Source: Channa striata | Lineage: Eukaryota; Chordata; Actinopteri; Anabantiformes; Channidae | Direction of reading: 5' to 3' | NCBI GenBank assembly: GCA_033026295.1 | Contig: CM065168.1 | Coordinates: forward strand, 29,897,226 to 29,961,225 | DNA: 64,000 nucleotides | Shown: positions 1-12,841 of the stretch, in pieces | Numbering within the stretch: position 1 is the stretch's first letter | How the letters are laid out: the number at the start of each line of letters is the position of its first letter | Notes under the pieces: generated by a model | What the model was told of the DNA's origin: nothing | The model's database searches: none | Seen by the model: only the letters and a program-made list of their open reading frames with translations | Made by a program: the position numbers and the translations under genes

Positions 1-1656
1 ACTATAAGTCGTCATATTCAACAAGCAAAAAGATTTTTTGGCTGGTATGAGATCATTTTGCTTGGTGTTATGACTTCTAACACATTTCCATGTATATATC
101 TAAATATACTGTATATGAAGAAACCCGAAGTATTACGTTCTAAAATATCTTATTTATCAAGTTTAGGGAGAGCAGCGATTGGTAAAGGCTGCTAAAATTG
201 TGTTTATATCAGTGCTGTGGCGTCATAAAGAAATTCCAGTGCATGATAATAAGTGACTGTAAGAGCCAACTAAGGCCAGGCGGGGAAAAAATAAGACAAT
301 AAAAAGAAGTGGCTGAGCAAGACCCAACATGCAGTGGCACATAGGAAAGACATCTGTATGTTTATTTCCTCAGAGATTAAATTTCTGGTAACAACGTATG
401 CTTGTATTGTGGGAAAAAAAAAAACATGTGATAGAATACATGTGAGAAATGGTGAGAATGTGTACCTGTTAGAACTGAACCCGAGCCCGTGCTGAACTGG
501 TTTTTAAGAAGCGTTACATTGGAGCTGAAGATGTGAAATCTTTAAAGAAGAAGCCGTTTGACATTTCAAAAACAAATTCCAAGGGTTTTTGAAGTCAACT
601 GCAAAGTAAATGGAGGTGATGAACACGATCGATTCACAAATGCCTCTTTGGGTATTTGTGAATTGAATGGTTTTACATCAAAGTACTGACAAAAACACTG
701 AGGACAGCGTTAGATTGTCTTTGGCCAAGTTTAGTTTGGCGCTTTCCTCTGAGTGAACAGTGGTGCGCTCTGTAAGGTCAGACAAAATAATCCCAGCCCA
801 AATTGCAGGAAACACCCCTGACATGCAACATTTTATGGGTCATTGTGCATTGCTCAAGTTACAAGGATTGGAATTGGAGCCAAAAGCTCTAATCTCTAAA
901 CGATGTCACATTCCCAAAACGCTGTCCAATTAATGGGACTGCTCGTGATCTCATGTGACTTTGTGTATGAGTTTGTTTGCTTGTACATGCAACGTGGATA
1001 TAAATAATTCAAATTCATGCTGTGGAAAAGGTGCACTTTTGCCATGGGGTTTTGACTAAAGAAAGCATGCAGGAGAGCTTGTTCTTCGAGATCAAGTCTT
1101 CAGTTTTTTTCTGAGGTGCATATACAATGCTTTGTTAGAAAAATTACACATGCACGAGCAGGTAGTGTTTAGGGAAGTGGCAGGGGAGAAGTGTATTTGA
1201 ATGAGTGCAGCTGGCTAAAATCTGCAAACCTGAGTTAATGTTAAGATTAAAAATGAAATTAATCTGTGTGCTTTTCAGCTTCTTATCAGGGCCTGACATA
1301 AAGCTGGCTGTGGACAAAGTGTCTGTGTGTTTGCTTTATTGCAAAGAATTTGAACTGAACTCCAGAAGGAAGTTGGCGAAACTGAGTTGTAGCCGAGCTC
1401 CGAAGGGTGGAGCAGCATCAGCGGCAGCGAGGGCAAAGACACGGAGGGAGAGCGAAGGAAAATGGTTTGGCTCTGGAACCTTACAACAAGCTTGAACAGG
1501 AAGTTGTTCAACGTGAAACACGCAGCTCAAACAAAACAACCGCACGCGCATACGCAAACACGCACATATGAGCGCACATGTGTACACAAGCTGAAATGCA
1601 GAAGAATGACGGTCAATGTGGAATGCATTCCTCTCCCCCCCTCCTTTGCATGAGTC

Positions 1657-1660
<4 letters not shown>

Positions 1661-1710
<50 letters not shown>
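1661..1710. repeat. (TG)25 microsatellite
   Basis: Uninterrupted TG dinucleotides in plcb3 intron 1. Confidence 0.97.
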
Positions 1711-1712
<2 letters not shown>

Positions 1713-4138
1713 ATTTGATGGGCCTACAGTAGAACTCCCAAGGCTAATCAGACAAACATTTTCTTGTGAGAGCAAAAGAGACTGTCCAAAACAATAAAAA
1801 AACGCGCCAACTGGATGATATGAGTGCAGTAAAAAAAAAACTAAACCAGTGTGTAGTATGAAGGGAAGAGACATAAAACAGGAGATTAAGAGCCATTAAG
1901 AACCACATTAAGAAATGTGGACGGCAAAAGAAGGGGGCAAAAAAAAAAAAAAAAAAACAAGAGGAGGATGGGTTCAAAAGTGGGGTTTTTCATGTAAACA
2001 AACCCCACTGCCCTCAGGCACTTCCTGATTGTTGTGTCTGTCCCAATTCTTTTCCCAGAACATCATTTAAAAAAAGAAATGAAAGAAACTTTTCAGACCC
2101 CTTCATGTTTTGCACAGTTTATTGTGGGGTCGCTTCAAAAGGACTCCCCTTTTGGTATTAGAGACGGTTCGGAAGGACACATTTGTGTAACATAAGTTCA
2201 GACAACACACTGTATTGTAAGACTAAACCAAGAGACATATGAATGCCAGTGTGTGTATAAAACATGGAGTCAGTTCCCTTGAGCACAAACTTCAATAACT
2301 GCGATGTGGAATAAGTTTGAAATCACCAAGTCTTGCCCTAGAGTTTTTCAGGACAAGTCTTTCAGAATGTGTCGGTCAGGGGGCGACCAGGAATCCTGAC
2401 GGAGTTTCAGAGGTTCCATGCAGAGATGACTATTAGGTTTAGGACTATTAGGTTGAATGAAAACCAGGAATCGCTCATTGCCTGGTCATTACCCTCCCTA
2501 CAGTGAAGAATGGCCATGATAGCGTCAAGCCATGGGAGGTGTCTTAGCAACAAGGCCAGGAGGACTTGTCAGACTGGTCAAGAATATGAATAGCACCAAG
2601 TACAAAGAAATCCTTGAAGAACACCTGCTTCAGCGTGCAGTGACCTGAGACTGGGCCGACAGCTCAACTTACAGCACAACAACAGCCGAGAGCAAACAGC
2701 CAAGAAAGTCTTCAACTGTCCCTGAGTGGTCCAATCTTAGCCCGGTAGTGAAACGCACATCTGTGGAGACACCTGAGATGACAGTTCACAGACACACTCC
2801 ATCCAAACAGATGCAGTTTGAGGGAATGGGATCAACTGTCCAAATGCAGAAGTGAATCAGACATTTTATTTTAAACATGTTTTCATTTTGTCACAATGGA
2901 TTGTTGAATGTCGACTTGTGAGAAGAAAGTCCAGCTGTATTCATTTCTAATCATCTTATGAACTCTGCACATCAGAAACTCTGGTTCCTCAGTCTTTCAC
3001 CCACTGAAGTAATGTATAGCCTCTCCATTTATGCGCCATAATCCATTTGTTGATTCTAGAGGGAAATGGCAAATCAAGGGGAAATGGAAATGAAAGATAG
3101 ACAAGGCAAAAACATGCACATTTTTGAGTGTGCGAACACTTAATCACCAGTACAACCATTTCCTGGGAATTCCCTCTGTGAGAGAGAACGAGAGGGAGAG
3201 ACAGATGAAGCGTTTTAGTGTGTGTGAGAGAGAGAGAAGAAGGAATCAAATCAAAAGGACATGGTAGTTGTTGTTTGCGTGACAAGACCCTTCTTTGGAG
3301 GCCAGACACAAGCAGATGCTTGTGCGCGTGCAGATAAACACACACATCACAATGCGTGAGACCGCTGTTTCACGTTTAAACACTCTTTAGCAGCCGTTTG
3401 TATTTGTGTGTGTGTGTGCACGAGTCAACATTATACCTGGCCTCATATCTGCAAAGCCCACTTATGATAACAGTTCTGTTTGAACTCCAGACCTTTACCT
3501 TGCAAGACTTTGATAATCCACAAATATAAATACACTCATGTCTTTCATACAGTTGTATCCTCAATCCAACCCGGGGCTTCCACAGTGGAGATATGGGCCT
3601 GGAGTTAGAGGGACCTGTCAGCACTCAGTTAATCATTGATGGTGGCCGTTCAGACACATGGACACACACACCTACTTTCCCTATGGACATGATTAAAGAA
3701 TGCTCCTGCACACAGAAACACACACACACAACCATGACAGGACAGCAGCGTGTCAGGGTTGCCAGACACATTACACATTTGTGCAGACATATGCGGAAGG
3801 ACAAGCAGATCAGGAGAAATCATGTCAAACAAGCCAAAAGTGAAAGCAGAAGACATGTTGATCACAGACTGTCGAACTAATGGCAACGACAAATCAACGC
3901 GACATTCAGTCCGCGCCTTGCAGCCCGCGTTGCGGCCAAAACCTCCAGAAAAAGTCAGGCACCGTCTCCTCATTCCGCCTCAGGTGTTTCCTCCTGTGGT
4001 CCGCTGCGAACAGCAGGGACACGACAGAAACAGAGGGTGTCGGGGCCGAACCCGAGCCCGAGGAAACCGGCCTGACGACAATTCAACACAACACGCACGT
4101 TCAGCCACAGGCACCTACAGGACACGGAGTGTCCGATG

Positions 4139-4140
<2 letters not shown>

Positions 4141-4177
<37 letters not shown>
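4141..4177. repeat. (CA)18 microsatellite
   Basis: Uninterrupted CA run 70 bp inside the first intron of plcb3, close to its donor. Confidence 0.97.
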
Positions 4178-4179
<2 letters not shown>

Positions 4180-4250
4180 CGGGAGCCGCTGTCGGGACGC
4201 AGGCGGGCTGTCAGGGAGCAGAAAGCGGGTCACAAACACGCCATTCTCAC

Positions 4251-4349
4251 CTCGTCCCACTTGACGAACTTGCCGCCGTTCTTCAGCGCGTCGTGGACGG
4301 ACACGGGTTTGAGCTGCAGTGCGTGGACTCCCGGCTTGGCCCCAGCCAT
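4251..4349 (-). CDS. plcb3: plcb3 exon 1: N-terminus of phospholipase C beta-3 (partial gene)
   Basis: This exon encodes 33 residues beginning MAGAKPGVHALQLKPVSV and ending KFVKWDE, followed directly by the splice donor GTGAGAATGG. The start MAGA.PGVHALQL and the KF(I/V)KWDE ending are the signature of the PLC-beta3 N-terminus, just before its PH domain. PLC-beta3 is a membrane-associated, Gq- and G-beta-gamma-activated enzyme that cleaves PIP2 to IP3 and diacylglycerol. Catalytic X and Y boxes, C2 and the C-terminal coiled coil are all outside the window to the left. The first ATG of the frame within a CpG-rich region was taken as the start; it matches the family start. The gene diverges from ppp1r14b, as in mammals, where the two are adjacent and head-to-head. 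Only this exon can be judged here. Confidence 0.9.
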
Positions 4350-4950
4350 GGCGAGGGTGGGACTCCCTGCCCGGGTGCCGACGCCTAAACCCCGGCTACG
4401 AGCAGCTGGACTCCTCGGAAGAAGGAACCAAACGCTTTTCCTTGCGGCACTTCCACTCTGGAGCTTCCCTTTTTTTCCCCCTTTCTTTCTTTCTTTCTTT
4501 TCCGGAGAGAAAGTTAATTGAAAGGGGAGGGGAAGTTCCGCAGACACCCACTTGAAAAGTTGGAGAAGATCCCCGAGAGTTTGAAGAACATGAGGAGGAA
4601 AATCCACAGGACTCGGCTGGTTCAGCGCGCACCGCCGCTGGCTTGTGCGCGTCCACGCGGCGCGGCGGCGCGCCTATAATTCCCCCTTTTTATTAGAGGC
4701 GTTTATTCATATGCTTGTTTACATATGCAGAAGCCTTTAATCGCGCACTTGGACCCGCACGGAAATCTCCTCTTCCGCTCTCCCATCTGCTCGACCCGTC
4801 TCCTTTCGCTCCTCTACCAACTTTCTCCGCTTCCTCTCTGTCTTGTCGCGTCCGACGCGTTTCTTCTTTTCTCCTCCTCTTCTCCTCCCTGCATGTTGTG
4901 TGTGTGTGTGTGTGTGTGACGATTCCGTGAGCAGAGAGAAGGAGGAGGAC
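4350..4950 (-). promoter_or_regulatory. plcb3: CpG-rich 5' region and probable promoter of plcb3
   Basis: The stretch immediately upstream of the plcb3 ATG is rich in CG dinucleotides, densest around 4620-4680 and again 4735-4865, unlike the AT-rich DNA on either side. It would hold the plcb3 5' UTR and transcription start. A CTTT-type pyrimidine run (4484-4500) and a (TG)11 run (4897-4918) lie within it. No single start site can be picked by eye. Confidence 0.55.
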
Positions 4951-6737
4951 AGCCTCAGATAACGCGGAGTGAATGAGAACTGAAAGGAGGGAGGGAGTCC
5001 AGACTTTTAGTGAAAGGGGTGTGTTTAAATCCGGTTCCTGTACTGAGACTTATTTTACATTAATACTCTGTAGTTCTGATCTAACAGTAAGTGATTCCAG
5101 TAGTTTGCAGCTACACTCAGGTGAGTCTGAGGACTTGTGATGAACACACTCTTAAAGTATTGATAACGATTTTTCCTTTTTTGGTTCTGTGTGAAGTGAA
5201 AATCCCAAACCACTTGGGTTTACACTTCCCATAATACAACTCCGCATAACTTCTGCCAGTGCCCAGCTTTTTTTTTTTTGCCACGTTGTAGGATCCATGT
5301 TTCTTTTTTTAAAAGGTCATCACCAAGGTCCAACCGATAGTGTGACATCAGTCTGGATAGTTTTTGAAGCTACGCCGTCACCACCCAGGACAATAAAGTA
5401 TGTGGGTGTTTGTCATGGAATGTTACTTCCCATTACAACTACATTGACCTTGATATGTAAAATCTGTGGTAAGGCTCTGTGTATCATAGCCTTCAGCAAA
5501 GCGGATATGAAACTGCTGTGTGTTTGGATCACTGTTCGGTTTCACAAAACTAGAAATGACTGTAATGATGGATGGCACTTTGTTTTAAAAGAAGTTACAC
5601 GATTGCCATGCAGACACTAAAAGCGGCACACAATCTTCTTCCGGTGGGTTTGGAAAGGTGTCAGTCTGCTGCCTGGATTAGCTTGTTCATCTGCGCCTCC
5701 ACTGTTGTCCACTGAGTGACGTGTGTCTTCATTTTTAAAACACGTGTTTGACATACTTTAACAAACGTTACCTGCTTCAGTCTCCTTGCAATGAAGCAAA
5801 TAGATAGTCTCTTCCAAAATGACGAACTTTAGGGGCCACTGGCCAAAACATTATGAACCACTCAACAATTACATTATTTAAAATGTAAAATCAATTCTTT
5901 TCATTGCCTGGTGAAAAAGCAAATCAAATCAGTTCCCTTTAAAGTCCTCTCTTACCTTCAATTGCTTAAATATTTCCCTCTGTGTTGTCAGTGACAGAGT
6001 ACTTGTGCAGCCAGTAATGTTATTAAAAATATGGCAGCAATTATCAGAGTTATTAAAAATACACAGTAATCTGCTTAGAGACCATTTTAAAGCAATAGGG
6101 CATAAATGGCAGTGTTACTCTGGTATTTAGATTGTGGGATTATTGATGTCTTTTATAAATAATGATAATAAATTTGCATCACATGAACAGGAAATGACAG
6201 GGTGATGATGTTGGCAATCAAAGCCACTGGAAATAATCAGGTAATTTTCTCCTGAATTCTATAGATCATTGGCAGCGCATCGTGTTTTAAGACGCGTGAG
6301 AGGAAAGCAACAGGGGCTGCAGTCCTGGCAAGCAACATTACAACTTGGGCTTCTCGTAAAAAAACCTTACAGAGAAACAGATTTTTTGGCAATCGTCGCC
6401 ACTCTCTAACTCCCTAACTACACCCTGCAGGAATGTCTGCTATGCTACAGCCCGCTGACTGAGTGACTGACTGCCGGTGTGTTTTTTTCCCTGACAAAAC
6501 CATTAAGATCCAAAACAACAATCAAAACCAGTCTAACACGAACAAAAACTCTGTGTCCAGAAAGTGCTGGTGTCAGTGTTATATGACCCTGAACAGGAAG
6601 ATTGTTTAAGAATTTAGCAGCTAGACAGACAGGTGTACGTGTGTATGTGTTGTCTAGGTATATTTGAGCTGTAACTGAGTCCAGGTAGACTTATCGATTA
6701 ATCTGATCTTAAAGCGCACACACACACACACACACAC

Positions 6738-6870
6738 TTGTGTCTCTCTACACTTGTGAGTACACTTGTTGACATAATGCAATCCGTAGCCGCTTCCCCT
6801 AACCCTAAAATCCAGTCTTGACCCTCAAAAAGACTTTTGAAATTGTGTGGACCAGCCAAAAGGTCCTCGT
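6738..6870. repeat. Dispersed teleost-type repeat with CCCTAACCCTAA units, copy 1
   Basis: This copy shares with 37120-37285 the ordered blocks CTTGTGAG, TTGACATAATGCAATCC, TAGCC.CTT, CCCTAACCCTAA, CAGTCTTGACCCTCAAAAA and CAGCCAAAA. The second copy lies some 30 kb away in a brms1 intron. It directly abuts a CA microsatellite. The family name is not known to me; it resembles a repeat with telomere-like units common in fish introns. Confidence 0.7.
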
Positions 6871-9865
6871 AACAATTTTATTGAAATAAAATTTGTCCAC
6901 AGAAGGTTATAAAGACATGCCCCCCCCTCCAAAAAAAGCACACACACGCGCACAAACACAACCCCTCATGACAGCAAACCAAAACAAAGTGGACACATGC
7001 ATATGCATCTATTCTTTCTTTCTCTCCTTTTCTATTCACTCATAAAAACAAATTTTTAAATTTGTAAATTTTTAAAGAAGCCAAGCAGCATTGTGCTGAA
7101 AGCTGCGTCTGAAGTGCACACACCTGTGCTGTAAATAGCCCGCTTCTCTCATCCCCCCTCTGTTACTTCCTGTTCTTGGATTTCTTTCTAGTAGAACAAA
7201 TCCCTTTGCTGCTACTTAGTGTTTGTTTCCATCAGGACGTATTGAACATAATGCATATCGTAATAAGATTGGTAAAACATTCTGTGTTCATTATTGAGAA
7301 TAATTGTATATGTTTTTTTATTTGGCTGTCTTTCCAATCAATGTCTACTGAATTTCAATCCTCTAATGACCGTAGAATAAAATCTAGATGATGCCGCTTT
7401 GTAGTCACAGCGGATTGGATGAGGAGTGGTTTTATCATTTCTGTTGACTGTTCTACCATTGACAGCTGAAATATCTCTTCCTATAAAGATGAGAACTACT
7501 CCTAAAATGTAAGTACTAAGAAAACTACTACCGAAACTTCTAAAACAGGATGGATATAATGGATATAAATGTTTTATGTCATTCATGGCTGTGATAATTT
7601 CTCTGACAATTCATGTCCTAAAATATGTCCCAAAATATGTGAAACACCCTCAAGTGTTCATGACAACACAATTTTATCTAATACAACATACTGTAGCATG
7701 CTACTGATATCACTGATGACAATTTGATGTACAGTAAAGCACACTGATATTACGTTTTATGAATCTGAAATGTAAATAAAATTGGTTTGTTTTAGCTTTC
7801 CCTCACAGCTGTTGTGTTCTCAGCAGACCCCCCCTTCCCCCATGGGAACACGAGGGGCTAAAATAAATAGAATTTAATTAGGAGATACATAGAAAAAGAC
7901 AGGGATATAAATGGAAAGCGGGGAATTCAATGGTTAGAAATAGTTTACATTCATGGGAAATGGGCTGGAATGAGCAGGAGATGTAATCACGTTCAGGCAT
8001 TTAGCTCTGTGTGCTCAGTGCGACAAGGAAAACATCAGTGTTTTGGAAAGTAAGTAAGGCAGGTGAAAGAAGGTGGGAAGGAGAAGATGTTAGAATGGTT
8101 TTAAACTGTCCAGAAAAAAAGAGGACTGTCTGTTTAGGTTATAAATGGAACAGAGAAATACACATGGAAAAGATGTTGTGGAGGAAGGGAAGACCCCCAA
8201 CTATTCAACTCTGTCCTCATACTATCACTCTCTCTCTCTTTCTCTGCTTCACAACAGCCAGATCTTTCTCTCCAATGCGAAGCCAGCAACTCACAAAGAC
8301 ACATTGTATACAGACACACAGGCATATTCACTGTCTGTCCACACACACCGCCCTCTCTCTCCACATTAACACACACACACACGCGCACACACACGTACAG
8401 TAACACACTAGCTTTAATGGGAAAGTCCTGATTCAGTCAACAGTAGCAATAAAACTTGATCAGATTACTTTCCACAGCGCTGCTCAGAGTTTGGCCTGAA
8501 GATCACTGACAGTACACTGGAGACTGGACCCATCTGTCTCCACAACAGTGCCGGGTTATTGTCAGTGTGTTTTGGAGAAACGCAAAGCGTGTGGGCGTGT
8601 AGGCAAAATGCTAGTTGCATTTTCCAAAGAAAATGTTTTTATGGAGAATTCACATGGACGTGTCCAACAAGTGCTCTTTACATTCTCGTGATGGTTCTGC
8701 TCACTACAGTCCACTCTGTGGAGATGGAATTGGCTGCAGCTGTCAGTGTGTTTCCCTACAGCCCCACAATGCTGCACATGCTTAGAGGATTCATGTCCAT
8801 TGGTTCAGACTGTTCTACACTATTACTGGCTCCACATGGTCTGGGTTTAATCCTACACTGCCACCTAAGGACTGTCTGGTGCCAGCGCTCGCCCTCTGTG
8901 CAGTTGTGCAACAGTTAGGAATGTGGACACACAAGTTTCCGCTCTGCCTCACTTTTCTGCACCAGTTGTTCTCTGCTGTGAGAATACTGGGGGTGTTTAC
9001 CTGCCCGAGAGTGTTTGTCTGTCAGCGATCTGCTTTAAATACCTTTATTTGCACAAGTCAATCTGAGTTAAACTCTTTTGTATACAGTAGAGTCTAGCTG
9101 TAGAGTCCATGATTTATCACATTAAAGGAGAGATTCAACATTTTTAAAGCAATAATCGGATGCCCATGTCAGAACCTAAAGAGGTTTGGCTAGTTGTTAT
9201 ATTCACCTGAGATTTTAAGTCTTTTCAATGGAAGTGATACAAATCAACCTCCACATTCTTTGCTCTTTGTAAACCTAAACCTAAAATAATGTTTAAGCAG
9301 GATGATTTCTATCAAATTAAGTGTATATATTCCAAAGTCTTTCTAGTATAAGACTGCTTCTTTGTGTTTCCCACAGCATTTCCCTGTAAAAGGCAAAAAA
9401 AGGACATTTCCTGACACTTTGGAAATCAACACTGTGTTTAAATTTGTTTTGTTTTTTTATTCTTTAAAGGCCAGTATGAACAGGAAGGAGGGTCATAGCA
9501 CATAAAACCTGTCTCCATGGTCTCGTGGACACCCAGTGGTTGTGTTAAAACATGTTTGAAAAATTGGAACCTGTTCCTTAAGGGAAGGCAACCATACAGT
9601 GAATGTCTGTCTGAAATGAACAGGTGAAATAGAATGAACTTTATTTTATTCTTTGTGTTTCAATTACCATTCATTATGGTAAATCTTCACATGTTTGCAT
9701 CTGATTTGGTTGGTCTTAAAGGGTGTATTTGACTCCCCTTAGGGAAAAAGGAAAGAAACCTGAGAATGTTTCAATGATGGTAATTACATTTGAACTTTTT
9801 CCTATTAACAAAGGGAAAGGCTAATAGCAAATATATATATATATATATATTATCACATAAATTGA

Positions 9866-9897
9866 ATGCAAATGCACTTAGATGCAAATGCACTGAC
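9866..9897. promoter_or_regulatory. Tandem pair of POU octamer motifs
   Basis: Two 16-bp units lie back to back, each starting with the perfect octamer ATGCAAAT followed by GCACT. POU-domain factors are known to bind this octamer. The pair lies downstream of an AT microsatellite in the plcb3-ppp1r14b spacer. Function is inference only. Confidence 0.3.
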
Positions 9898-12240
9898 AAA
9901 AAATGAATCATGACAAACGTAGCTTTCTAAATCATGTGACAAAGCTGACAACACAGGAAAAGCAGATCAACAGCTCCCTCATGTGGAGCCAAAGCTCCAA
10001 TGTCCTTGGAAGAGTCTGTGTCTGTAACCCTACAAAGGCTTAGTAAGGTCATATTTGTCAGCAAATATGTCACTTTTATTGAATCAAGTCAGAGTTGTGG
10101 TTTATGTCCAAGCAGAAGGAAGTGGCAACTGAAAGGAGCCTGCTGAAATGTGCCTGTTCCCTTCTGTTCCTACTGTAAAAAGCTCTGTAGCAACCAGCAC
10201 GTTCACCACAAGTAGAAGTTCACATAAAAGCGAAAGTACAGAAGTTTAATTAATAAAACACACTTCAGTTAAATAATGAAAGTACTCACTATGCAGAAGA
10301 ATGTGACACTGGATTGGAACAGTGGAGCTCAGGGTCAAGGAAGGGTAGGAATATTTGGGGGGTAAAAATGTATAATTTTATCTCTTTCAACCACTGCCCA
10401 ACAAGAAGTTTAATCAATAATAATGTACTATATTATATTCATATATTTTTATTTAAAGATTTGATGTAGTCTGGTCTCAGAAGAATATATGTGAGTCCAA
10501 AGTTTTCCCTGCAATGTACAGATAAAGATATAAAGTAGCAAATAATAGAAACCTTAAAATTGCACTTGGATTACCTGCACTTACTTTCCTCTGGAAACCG
10601 TGTGCAAATTACCAATCATCCTAACATATGCGCAAACAGAGGCTTATGTTTCTTCCAAACATTTGCAAAAAGAGAAAGAAAAAGGTGTTGCTGGAAAAAT
10701 CTGAAATATGTTTTTGTTTCAACGTATAAAAGTATCGTGAATAATTAACTCCTGACAATTCTCACAGACAAATAGACAGGATTACTGCACATGCTTTGTA
10801 GGTGTAGGGCAACAGCTGATCTGTGTCATGTGTAGATCTCCCATGATGTTTGACTTCTCCTGGGCTAACAGCGGGACTTATGCAACACGCTGACAAACAC
10901 ATGTTCTTTTATGTCACCATAGAGTCTAATAAGCTCAGTTTCTTGCTTTCTGTGCACGTCCTCACCTTAATGTGGTTATTGCCACATTACCGCCCCATGT
11001 CTGTTTCAGACATGCAGTCAAAAGACCAAAATATCAATGAAGGGTCACTTAGCGAGCTGATGCAGATGCACACAGTTAGTTTGCGTGTGCATTTAATTCT
11101 TTGACCTGGTCACACATAGGCTTGTGTGTAAAAGCGACTGAAAAGTTAGATGTAGTGTGTCATAAATGTTTAAGTCGATGGGTGTGTCTGTGTGTGTGTA
11201 TGAGTTCATGTGTGTGTTAGTCTGTCTGTGCCTACTCAACTGTAAGTTTCAGACATGCTCCCTGAATAATTCAGGTTTTTATGTCTTGTTGCCATGGCTG
11301 TTTGTGAAATGGTTCCACGGGCCGATGCAACACACACGCACAGAGTAATATGTGCATGTTGACAGATGTGAACACCGCCACACAGTCTCCCAAAAAGGAG
11401 AAGCAGGGAGTTTGCTCTCCTGTCTTTCTCTCTCCTTTCACTTCACACTCACATTTTTAATAAAACTCTTGTTATTAATCTGCTTAGCAGTGTGGGGGCA
11501 CCCTGCTTTAAAAATGCAATGAACTCTGACTGGCTTCCTGTTAACAGAACAACTTCAGTGGTTTTATCTCTGCCACAACTTAGGGACAAAGCATTAAAGT
11601 TAGAATTTATAGTCCTTAACTAGAAGGTTCAGTCTTTCCAGCTGCTCTCCACCTCCAGTAAAGTGTGTAATACGGAAAAAAGAATCATTTTTTCCAAATG
11701 TTAGTCATTTTTTGAATGTTGTGAAACATTTTTTTCCCCAATCTGTGAAATGTAGGCGTGAAATTGTGCCTGTATACATTTCACACATTACAGATCAGCC
11801 ATTCTGGTTTTGTGAACATTCAACAAACAAGTGTTTGAAGCATTTAGGCCTTTGGGCAAACTGGCAGTTTGTGTAAATACTGTGTGAGAACAAAGTCAGC
11901 TCGGCCTTTTGTAGATAATAGGAAAATAATAGGTTATTAGAAAGACAAAAAAGTGTGTCAGAGGTTAAGCCATTGACTGGGAATAAGCGGGTCACTGTGG
12001 ACAATGACTCAGATCAAATGTCTGTCTTTGATGCTTGACTTTGATGAGCGTTTTCTGTTGAAACGAGAACAGTGGAGCACAGGGCGGCCACACGTGGAAG
12101 CTGAAGAAAAGAACGGATTCGGCAGCACGATGCTCTTGGTGGCGAATTAAGTTGGGGGTGAGCGGGGGTTTGAAAGCGTGAGGGGGGAAACTGTTGGTTT
12201 TCTCTCTTCCTGTCGCGATACGTGGGACGTGCCGGAGTCC

Positions 12241-12640
12241 AGTCAGAGACGCGGCGACGTGTGATTTCTCTTTGTACTCCGCGAAGAGTTGAGGCCGCTC
12301 TCTCCTTTTATATAAGCGGAGTTCGCGCGCTGCAAATAGACCAATAAGCCGGTTACTCTCGACGATTTCGCCGTAGCCGTCGGTCCCTGCTGTTCCGTGG
12401 AAGCCGGTGTCCGTTTGACGGGGGTTTCGGACAACAAAAGCATCAGGTCCGCGGCGCTGCTCCTTCGGTGGATTCCAGGTCCCTCATTGATCGGTCGGGA
12501 TTTCCAGCGAGCAGCCGCACATCCGCCGGCCGCTTCTCGCCTCTTTTCCACACTTTCACGTCTCCGGGGCGAATCGGGTTTTTTTTTGTTGTCCTCTCCC
12601 GCCCCCCTTCCTCCTCCCTTCTCCCCCGAACCGAGCGACC
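12241..12640 (+). promoter_or_regulatory. ppp1r14b: ppp1r14b CpG-rich promoter and 5' UTR
   Basis: A sharp rise in CG dinucleotides begins near 12060 and continues past the coding start. A TATA-like TATATAAG lies at 12309-12316 and CCAAT at 12341-12345. If the TATA box is used, transcription would start near 12340 and leave a 5' UTR of about 300 nt with a pyrimidine-rich CCTTCCTCCTCCCTTCTCC just before the ATG. The CCAAT box would then lie at or downstream of the start, which is unusual and weakens the TATA reading. Confidence 0.5.
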
Positions 12641-12841
12641 ATGGCTGCTGTAACGAGCCCGGAGACGAGCCCTCAGCCTCGGGTTTATTTTCAGACGCCG
12701 GCCGGCACCGCGGAGGAACCGGAGACACCCGTTCGGAAGCAGGGACGCGTTACCGTCAAATACGACCGCAAGGAGCTGAGGAAGAGGCTGAACCTGGAGG
12801 AGTGGATCATCGACCAGCTAACGGACCTCTACGACTGCGAG
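12641..12841 (+). CDS. ppp1r14b: ppp1r14b coding exon 1
   Basis: Residues 1-67, from MAAVTSPETS to LYDCE, include the phosphorylation-dependent inhibitory core. The exon ends in phase 0 at the donor GTAAAG. Confidence 0.95.

Larger units (their letters stand above)
1..4250 (-). other. plcb3: plcb3 intron 1 (5' part), no exon seen
   Basis: This stretch follows the splice donor of plcb3 exon 1 on the minus strand. I looked for the second exon of the phospholipase C beta family (the start of the N-terminal PH domain) on the minus strand and did not find it, so intron 1 runs beyond the left edge. The stretch holds a 25-unit TG microsatellite at 1661-1710, a poly-A run near 1939-1957 and a (CA)18 run at 4141-4177 just inside the donor. 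Open frames here are low-complexity or unrecognisable. Confidence 0.7.
4951..12240. other. Intergenic spacer between divergent plcb3 and ppp1r14b
   Basis: No coding exon is recognised on either strand in these 7.3 kb. Contents seen are a CA run (6717-6737), a dispersed repeat with TAACCC units (6738-6870), a CA-rich stretch (about 8370-8395), an AT run (9830-9852) and a 16-bp tandem duplication carrying two ATGCAAAT octamers (9866-9897). The longest open frames (for example 8559-8918 plus) resemble nothing known and have no exon-like context. Confidence 0.6.

Noticed and set aside
4141..4177. Regular short repeats considered as CRISPR-like arrays, here and at the other CA/TG runs
   Set aside because: They are dinucleotide microsatellites without spacers, in a vertebrate genome.
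3880..4521. 213-codon plus-strand frame with a poly-His-Thr tract
   Set aside because: It reads through the CA microsatellite and antisense to plcb3 exon 1; the plcb3 match on the other strand is decisive.
8559..8918. 119-codon plus-strand frame in the intergenic spacer
   Set aside because: Unrecognised, no exon signals or neighbouring exons.
12243..12728. 161-codon minus-strand frame
   Set aside because: Antisense to the CpG-rich ppp1r14b promoter and exon 1; no family likeness.
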